Source: Gloeophyllum trabeum ATCC 11539 (Eukaryota > Basidiomycota > Agaricomycetes > Gloeophyllales > Gloeophyllaceae). Taken from it: a stretch of DNA of 64,000 nucleotides. This document shows positions 56,901 through 64,000 of this stretch, one piece after another (within the stretch, counting starts at the first letter, position 1; each line of letters opens with the position of its first letter). The notes beneath the pieces were generated by a model that saw only the letters and a program-made list of their open reading frames with translations, ran no database searches and was not told where the DNA came from. The DNA is taken from assembly GCF_000344685.1 (NCBI RefSeq), contig NW_006920411.1:327426-391425 (forward strand), in the 5' to 3' direction. The translations under genes and the position numbers were made by a program.

Positions 56901-59900
56901 CAACCCGCAAGAAAGGCTCGTCGTAGGGATGTTGGATGATTTGAACAAGTGATGAGACCGACGCTTCTGGGTCAGAAAGATGGCCGATGATAGTCGGAGG
57001 GGAGACCTGGGAGGATGCCAGAGACGCACAAAGACCAAACAATAGCCGTGCAGCCTCGTACGGAACAAATCTACCCACCTGCCTATCTTTGACAAGAGCA
57101 AACAGAACGTCCATCGGATCGTTCCGGTACCGTTGACTATTGTTTGAGAGTGCACCACCGGCTGCGCTCCCGCAGAGTACTCTCTCTAATAGAGACAAGC
57201 CCGTGCCGCTGGGGACCTGCAATTTGTGGTTCAGAACCATCCGGGCTAATCGAGTGTCAAGCTCCATCATCAAGATCAACCTCCTCGCATCGCTGTAGCG
57301 GCGAGCTGTATAAAGTTGATCGAGAAGAGGGCTGCCCTCAGTGATAGAGGAGATCAAGGGGCTGACAGTCGAAATATTGGCTTCAAAAAGGAGGAGATTA
57401 ATGAGGTCCCGACTTAAGGATGCAAAAGGCGCATTCTCCAGCGAAGGAGGTGATTGCTCGAGGACATCAATGTAGAATGCTGCCAGTCGCTTGCCAATCT
57501 CGGACTTGTCTCCAACACGGGCGTACTTCCAGCCAACATATTCCCGCCATATCTTCTCGTGTACAAACAGTGCGACACGCTGGAGAACCTCTTCCTTAAC
57601 CTCCTGTAATCGAACGTTGCGAGGGAGTACCGACAAGAGCGAACAAGACGCTTCCCGGAATAGTTGCTGTACGAGATTCAGCAAAGCCAGGGTCATCGTA
57701 TAATGGCCAGTGACCCTTTCAGCGGCCAGAATATTGGAAAGTCCTCCGGTGGCGCCGGTAGAACCAAACAACGATGTTGTTGACCGCAAGAACAGCCAAA
57801 CCCGGTTAGAATAACGGGGCAGCGGTAGGAGTGCAGCGAGGACGCTCATGGCCGAAATGATGACCTCCCTCCGAGGGGGTCGCTTGGAATGCTGGCCGGA
57901 CCTGGAGAGCGCCTCTTCCAATATCAAGGTTGTTAATTGAACAAGATCCGGAGCTTGCGCTTCAGTCATCGTGTGCGCAACCACAGCATTACCCCTCTCT
58001 AACGAGTCCAAGAGCTCTTCCGCTAGCGGTGGATTGTCTTGCACGGCGCTGCGGATGAGATCAAGACAGTCAGTGATTAGAGATTCATCATTGCCTGCAT
58101 CAAGCTCCATGCCGATTTCATGCAGCCGTAACGTCTCGAGCTGTCCGGGAGCGTGTTGGTCGAACGATACGTCTCTGTGTCTTGTGCCCAGTCCGGGATG
58201 TAGGCGGCGTTCGTAGACGTAAGTGGTCATGATCTCCAGCACGAGCTTCCAACCAGAGTGCGTGTGGTTCCAAGCCAGAACCAGCTGTTCCCCGTCTTCC
58301 GGACTCAATAACCGGCCCACCGACAGCGGAGGCAGAATAGTGCCACCGGGAAGTTTGATAGGCCGGAGATTCACATAGATTACGCGGACGTCTGCGGAGT
58401 TGCCGACACGCTCGAGCCGTCTTTCGTATAGGGCATGTGAGCCTGACGTTGCGCTCATGGGGATGACTTGAGTATATGTCTCGAGTGTACGGAAGTACTG
58501 GAAGACCTCCCGTGAACAGTAGTCCCGCTCTGGAGTCAGGTCTTCGTCGATGCGATTACCGTTGGACAAGGGATCGGTGTCCATATAGCCGAAAGCAGTC
58601 AAAGCCCGGAGAATTCGCAAGACTGTACAAGGGCGGACAGGGAACTGTACCCTGGCAACGTCCAGCACGGCTGCGCGAGAGGCACTCTTGATCCTGTCAG
58701 AGTTCCAGTATTGCCTGCAAAGGCCCGCGACAGCTTCGGTCTCGCTCCGCCCAAATAGCGCAATCCAGACCTCGACAAAGGAGTCAAAGTCAGGCATGAA
58801 CTCGACTGGTGCGGTTTCAAGAATAGCCATCAGCAGACCTGTGTCAATGATGTAAATCGTGGGTTATAGGTTGAGTCCGCTCGGCTCCTTAGCCTCACCT
58901 TTAAGTACAGATCTGAAACCAATCTCGTTGAATTCGTTAAGCGAAGATCCTACTTTCCAAGCCACGGAGGTGACGAAAACCGGGGACGTCGTCAATAGGG
59001 ACAACATCCGCTCGAACAGGCCAGCCTCTGGGCTCAGACAAGCATTGAGCATCAGGACATGGAGTGGTTTACCGTCCTTGCTGTACGCTCTGCTGGAGTG
59101 GAAGAGGTGATTTAGGACGTCTTTATAACTATTTGGGATCTCCTTGAGGGATTTCGCAATGTCTGCCAAGCGCGACAGCACGTAGGTCCAAGCCATATAC
59201 GCGAATACATATTGACTGTCCGTTCTTGACGTGATGATCTCGTGGATGCGCTTGAGACTCTCAGGAGAAGCGGTGTAGCTCTTCTTGTTCTGAGGATCGG
59301 AGGAGATCTCCAGTTCGCCGGGTTCCGCAATCCGCTCCAGTTCGAATATCTCGACAGTGATCAAGGACCACATCGCGGCACTGTCTTCTAGCAGCTGTGA
59401 TCCCTGAGAATCCATCAAGAAGGCCGAGTTTTGTTGAATAGAGCCCATGTTCGTTTCATAAGCACCTTCGAGCACCTGCACGACCAGCCAACCTTCGCAG
59501 GGAGTGTAATATTCCAGCAACAGCCAGAACACTATCTCAAGCATGACGATCTGCAAGCGAACGTTTTGTTTAGACCAGCGGGCAGCAGCCCTATGATCAG
59601 CGGCAATATGGGGTTCCAGCGGCGACTGGGTGCTGTTCACATAGTCTCGAAGCAAGGATTTGATGAACTCGGAGCTGTCCTGCAGGATCTGGGGCAGGAG
59701 AGTTGATGCAGCAATGTATGCTCGATCAGGAGGATTGCCATAAGCGCGGATCAAGGGTATGACGATGCGTGCAGCGAAGAGACGCTCGGAGAAGTAGAAC
59801 GGAGTAATCGCGTTCAGCACACTGTCGAGAAAGGGTACTGATTCCGTCCCGGCTTCTGGAGGGACACCCTCGTTGTAGAAGAAGGAGCGAAGAAGAATGA

Positions 59901-60251
59901 ATGCCTGCACCTCGTCAATGTTGAACTTCTTGCTGATAGCAAAGATGACCTCCTTGTCTGCATTCTCCACCCGGAACTTTACTCCGTCGTCTAGCGTCAC
60001 CATACCCGAGTCGATCCTCTTCCTCGACGCGTCTGAAGGCTTCCCGAACGGGTCTGCAACATTTCGGAAGCGGTCTATACGGGGCTTCAGCAAGTCTCGG
60101 AGCTGTTCACTGTCGAAACCTTCTTCGGGCGAGTAGAGAGCGGAATGCAGTTGCTGATACGTCCTATAAGCGCGTAAGCAAAGCAAAGGAAGTCGTCCAA
60201 GGACACGTACACGTCAATCAAGTTGGAGCGTTTAGAGGACTCGCCCGACAT
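53948..60251 (-). CDS. NUP188: Nucleoporin NUP188
   Basis: Four exons (60251-60211, 60163-58899, 58838-54538, 54484-53948) give 2,047 residues, all phases consistent. The start is MSGESSKRSNLIDV. The protein is an all-helical solenoid without low-complexity FG repeats. Diagnostic parts: the SH3-like insertion LPPLSVGRLLSPEDG with LVLAWNHTHSGWKLVLEI, then VTGHYTMTLALLNLVQQLF and IWREYVGWKYARVGDKSEIGKRL, which align by memory with animal NUP188 (VGQVMLDD..., GVTIAFLRLI, YHKWRYNSHG). It is a scaffold of the inner ring of the nuclear pore and binds Nic96/NUP93. NUP192/205 was considered, but the SH3-like insertion and motif order favour NUP188. The length is at the high end of the family. Confidence 0.88.
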
Positions 60252-60443
60252 CGTGGGCGACGACCGACTTGGGCAGAAATGACCTTTGGCCACAGCGGGG
60301 AGAAACAACGCGACGCGTGGGAAACGCCACATGAGAGGGCGCATCGCGTCTACCTGCACCGTGACCTGCTTTAAACTTAGTCTGAGCGGCTTCAGGACTC
60401 TGGTCTCCGTAGGTCACTACTCGACAGTCAGCACTGAGAAATC
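60252..60443. promoter_or_regulatory. Shared divergent promoter of NUP188 and NUP42
   Basis: Only 192 bases separate the two start codons, which point away from each other. No clear TATA box is seen on either side. Both products are nuclear pore components, so joint control is plausible. Confidence 0.6.
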
Positions 60444-62382
60444 ATGGTGAGAGACGCAAGGTATCAATATGAATGTTTTGACAAGAAGAAACAGGTCGTC
60501 TGCCAATACTTTCTACAAGGCCGCTGCAAGTTTGGCAATAACTGCAGAAATGAACATCCCAGAGACGGTCAGAGGCCAGGGGGATTTGGCAGTGAGGATT
60601 CTCTTCAAATCACGTCTTCCTATTGATGGACCATTCGTGAAGACTCGTCATGGACGCCGGCCGGGAACCAGAAAATCGTGCCATTTAGGTGAGGCAGCCT
60701 TAGCCTTTCGTCTAAGACCGTCCTCTGGACATACTCGACAGTCTTGAAACTATCACAAAAGACCTAACGCCTCAAGTGGACAAACCAATGTGGCCACTTT
60801 CGTCTTATGGTCCCGCAAAGCACGAACCTTTGCTTGTTGCGGGTTTGGATGAATCGGCGGAAGAATTGCGCGTCAAGGCGATGCTAGCCCTGAAATCGGG
60901 TGCAGTGAACGATTACGTGCGGGTAGCATCTGAATATCTTGTGGAAATACTAAATAGTGGCATCTCAAGATGAAATACGAAGCAGAGAAAATAGCTGCTG
61001 CTGACCAGATCTACGCTAACGCACGTGCCAATGTCAAGGCAGCATTCGACCAGGCTGTTAAGGCTAGCGAGGCGAGCAGCGGGTCTGGCGCAATGGGGTC
61101 CGGTTTCGGTGCATCCCAGCCCACTTTCGGTACTTCTGCCTTCGGAAGCGCTGGTAACGCCGCTTCTGCGTCTTCAGTATTTGGTGCACCTTCGTCCTCG
61201 ACCGCCACTTCAGCGTTCGGCAAACCTGCTTTTGGCCAGTCTACGCTCGGACAGCCCGCCTTCGGCCAGTCCTCTTTGGGTGGGAAAACCGCTTTCTCCG
61301 GGCTGGGGAGTAGCAGTGCTCCCTCTGCGTTCGGGCAACCTCAGCAACAGACCACCTCCGTGTTTGGGCAATCACAAACACCGCAATCCACCTCCGTATT
61401 CGGCCAACCTCAACAATCTGCCTCGGCCTTCGGTCAAGCTCAACAGTCGATATCCGTGTTTGGGCAACCCCAGCAGCAGCAGACAACCTCAGTCTTCGGA
61501 CAGCCACAACAGCCAGCCTCAGCTTTTGGGCAACCGTCTGTCTTTGGACAAACTCAACCATCCACATCTACGTCTGGCCAGCCATCACAGCAGACGTTAG
61601 TTTTCGGGCAATCATCGCAACCCGGACACTCTTTCATAAAACCCGCAACGGGCGCATTTGGGGGTTCCGCGTTTAGTGGCAGCGGCAGTTCAGGAACATC
61701 GGCGTTTGGCACGCCTGCTGCAAGTGGTAGTACAGGAGGGGCTTTTTCTGCCTTTGCCGGGCAAGCACCATCTGCTTTCGGCGCTAGTCCTGCTGCTGGT
61801 CCATCCACGACAGGCGGTTCAGTATTCGGCCAGCCGTCTCTGGTTACCCCTGCTACCAGCGCATTTGGCTCACCCGCACCAGCACAGAACACGACGTCGG
61901 CTTTTGGTTCCAGCTCAGCTTTCGGAAGTCAGACGCCGCCATCGACTTCGTCGGTATTTGGCTCGAGTACGCCACAATCATCTGCCTTCGGGTCTACTGG
62001 TGGTGGCAGTGGCGCGTTCGGTAGTACAAGCAATGCAACATCGACACCGACTGCGTTTGGCGCCGCTCAGACGACATCCGTATTCGGGGCTCCGCAACAG
62101 CAGCAGCAGCCCGTCTTAGCATTCGGCGCTTCGAGTAACATGCCTTCATCCCTTTCTATGTTTTCGCTGCCTCAGACAGTGCAGCCATCCAAACCGATTC
62201 AGGGGCCCCCTGACTTCGCTAATGCCAAGGTGACTTATAAACCTGAGATCAATAAGTACGATGCGCTTCTTCCGCCCAACTACTTGGAGATCTTGCCTCC
62301 GAGCGCCCGGAAGGCGTTTGAGAATGTGAAGTTCGAATGGGGGAATATACCGGAGTGGATACCCCCAAAGGAATTGCGATAG
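60444..62382 (+). CDS. NUP42: FG nucleoporin NUP42 (CCCH zinc finger, GLE1-binding end)
   Basis: Five exons give 577 residues: 60444-60446 (ATG only), 60495-60591, 60643-60688, 60742-60916, 60970-62382. The spliced start MVVCQYFLQGRCKFGNNC matches the CCCH zinc finger that opens human NUP42. Then VPFSLETITKDLTPQVD, SSYGPAKHEPLLVAGLDES and KYEAEKIAAADQIYANARA precede a Gly/Ser/Gln-rich domain with dozens of FG dipeptides, mostly of the SxFG and VFGQ kind. The C-terminus FEWGNIPEWIPPKELR resembles the GLE1-binding tail of NUP42. It works on the cytoplasmic face of the pore in mRNA export with Gle1 and Dbp5. Reading through the first intron (48 bases, in frame) would add 16 residues before the finger; the spliced form fits the family better. 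Confidence 0.9.
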
Positions 62383-63182
62383 GTGATTGCTCCGATATTA
62401 AATCTGGACTTCTATGGACTTGAGCTGTAGCGGTTTGTATAAACTATCTTTATCCAGGTGTATCCAGTTTGTTCCAGGCGTGTTTAGAGGAGCTCTTCTT
62501 GCAGATCAAACCCCTTCCGTATACACATATCTGAGCTTGACTCTTTTCCGTGCTTCATCAGTGTGTTCCCAAGACCTTGGCCGTTGCTGGAAAGCCGTCG
62601 TCCAGGTGGAGTGCAGGAGCATCTGCAACTGCCGTCTACAGTCGAGTCTGTCAGAACCCACACCGCTCATAACCCATAACCTGCAATAACCCATAGGTCC
62701 ATGCAGTCAGTTCCCTTTTAAAAGCCATAAGCCTGTGATACCCAATAATCCATGAATTGTAGGAGGTCATAGCCCATATTATTAGCACATAATGGGTGAT
62801 TTTGACCTATAAATGGGTGTCACTATGGTCATGTATGGTATAAAATGCCCATTCATATTCTAACCTTGTCCCAAAGTGGTGCAAGTTGTCGTTTCGTTGA
62901 TGTCGCACATGCAATGTCAGACTAGGAGATCGTTCGAATGCCAAACTAAGCTGTTGCTGTGCACTGAACGTATCCCTTCCAGGCCTGAACTGTACCACAA
63001 GTACCAGCTTCAAGCCACTACATTTGGAATATACAGATCGGTAATGGAAGGTTTGGTGGACAGTATCTTCAATAACTGGCTGGGAATCGACAATGAAGAC
63101 ATATATGACATTGACTTCAATCATGCAAAACACTTGCTATTGCAAGGAGAACAATTTCGGTGCAGCATCAAAGCAGGAGGAC
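62383..63182. other. Intergenic with ACCCATA-type short repeats
   Basis: Several copies of ATAACCCATA or related strings occur at about 62,665-62,700, and inverted versions (AATGGGTG, AAATGGGTG) at about 62,790-62,820, suggesting a decayed small inverted-repeat element. A 103-codon frame ending at 63,187 has no recognisable domain and is not called. Confidence 0.35.
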
Positions 63183-64000
63183 TGTGAGAATATTCAGGGC
63201 GCAGAATATTCTAGGAGGATCCGAGACATTCCACTGTTTTCCCTTGATATGACTCATTCTATGTCCATATGACTCATTCCATGCCTTTATGACTCACTCC
63301 CTTACATATGACTCACGCTATGCGGATATGACTCATTCTATGTCAATATGACTCATGCTATTCCCTTCTATTTATAGAGATGAGTCATGTTGACTCAGCC
63401 TATGCTCAAGGACCAATCACAAGTCCACAAGCTAGCTGACTCATCCTATTTGCTCACACTATTCTCTCACACTATTGTCTATGTTGCCTAGTAACCAGGC
63501 AATTCTCCCACCCTATTGTTATGAATTTCGAATTACTGTAGGGTATATAAGGAGCTCAGTAGACAGTCTTAAAAAGGGACCCCCAATAATAATAAGAGAC
63601 CCTCTAAATACCAGAGAGCCTCATTGGTTCAAGTCAGCCTCAGAATCAGTTGTGCTACTGTGTGCATCTGTACTGTCTTGGTTCCACAAAGTGCTGGAAC
63701 AATCAGCGTTATTCTGGACTTAAGCTATCTGTGATGCCTCAGAGAAGGGAAGGACTTACAGTACTGTCTGCTGTCTGCCACAGCTAGTCTGTTTCTCTAC
63801 CGTGAGAAATACTTCAGTCTAGGTTTGGTGTTGGAAGTCTAGCCGTAGACCTCTGGTCACCTGTGTTTGCTCTCTACCTTCATTCATCCTCAGCTAGACT
63901 CTGGTAGTCAGCTATTTTGCTTGTTTAGTTATCTGGAGATTGAAACAAAGAGTTTAAACCTCTATAAAGCCTATACTCTCCCTCATCGAACACAAGGGAA
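63183..64000 (+). mobile_element. Probable LTR of a retrotransposon, cut by the window edge
   Basis: The stretch begins TGTGAGAATATTC, a common fungal LTR opening, with AGAATATTC repeated 16 bases on. It has an upstream array of TGACTCA motifs, a TATA box TATATAA at 63,544-63,550 and a long transcribed-leader-like stretch without coding capacity. The end of the LTR, primer-binding site and any coding part would lie beyond the window. Family (Copia or Gypsy) cannot be told. It might instead be a solo LTR. Confidence 0.5.
63250..63355 (+). repeat. Six TGACTCA motifs at 19-20 bp spacing
   Basis: Exact TGACTCA heptamers start at 63,250, 63,270, 63,290, 63,309, 63,329 and 63,349 inside degenerate 20-bp units of the form ATATGACTCATTCTATG. 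Three more lie nearby at 63,381 (reverse), 63,391 and 63,437. TGACTCA is the binding site of Gcn4/AP-1 type bZIP factors. Confidence 0.85.

Noticed and set aside
53948..60251. NUP192/NUP205 instead of NUP188
   Set aside because: The length (2,047) would fit NUP205, but the SH3-like insertion and the following motif order match NUP188.

Overview
The window is nuclear DNA of an intron-rich filamentous fungus, most probably an Agaricomycete (mushroom or polypore class). Genes are broken by many GT-AG introns of about 40-60 bases. There are genes for cytosolic and mitochondrial ribosomes, nuclear pores and Con-6, and no bacterial operon signals. Gene models were assembled by hand from reading frame, splice sites and recalled family motifs. 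A 'CDS' span runs from start codon to stop codon and includes introns.

0-16 kb holds mostly small housekeeping genes: an uncharacterised protein; a dual-specificity phosphatase made of two copies of the same domain, the second dead; a small orphan gene with a TATA box; TMA22/DENR; two identical tRNA-Glu(TTC) genes in opposite orientation on either side of a low-complexity, mitochondrion-targeted protein; a cupin; mitochondrial ribosomal protein uL13m; a two-repeat Con-6 protein; and an AIM19-like membrane protein. 16-20 kb holds two aldo-keto reductase (AKR7-type) copies lying tail to tail. Each is broken by different lesions.

20-33 kb carries ribosomal protein eS12, a TMEM135-like membrane protein, an uncharacterised probably nuclear protein, an arrestin-like adaptor with two PPxY motifs, an AT-hook coiled-coil protein and an alpha/beta hydrolase.

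33-52 kb is an accessory block. It has three paralogues of a fungal glycine-rich-domain (GRDP/DUF1399-like) protein, called A, B and C here, with a large ABCC-type ABC transporter between A and B and a 726-bp inverted-repeat transposon between B and C. All three paralogues keep N-terminal PPxY motifs, candidate docking sites for an Rsp5/NEDD4 ubiquitin ligase. Copy A has lost the Gly/Cys tail.

52-64 kb holds a mitochondrial-type methionine aminopeptidase and a divergent pair of nuclear pore genes, NUP188 and NUP42, sharing a 192-bp intergenic region. The edge looks like an LTR containing a phased array of TGACTCA sites. No single obviously new defence or biosynthetic system is visible. The strongest novelties are the PPxY/GRDP/ABC block, the internally duplicated phosphatase, the protein with repeated presequence-like motifs, and the two mobile elements.
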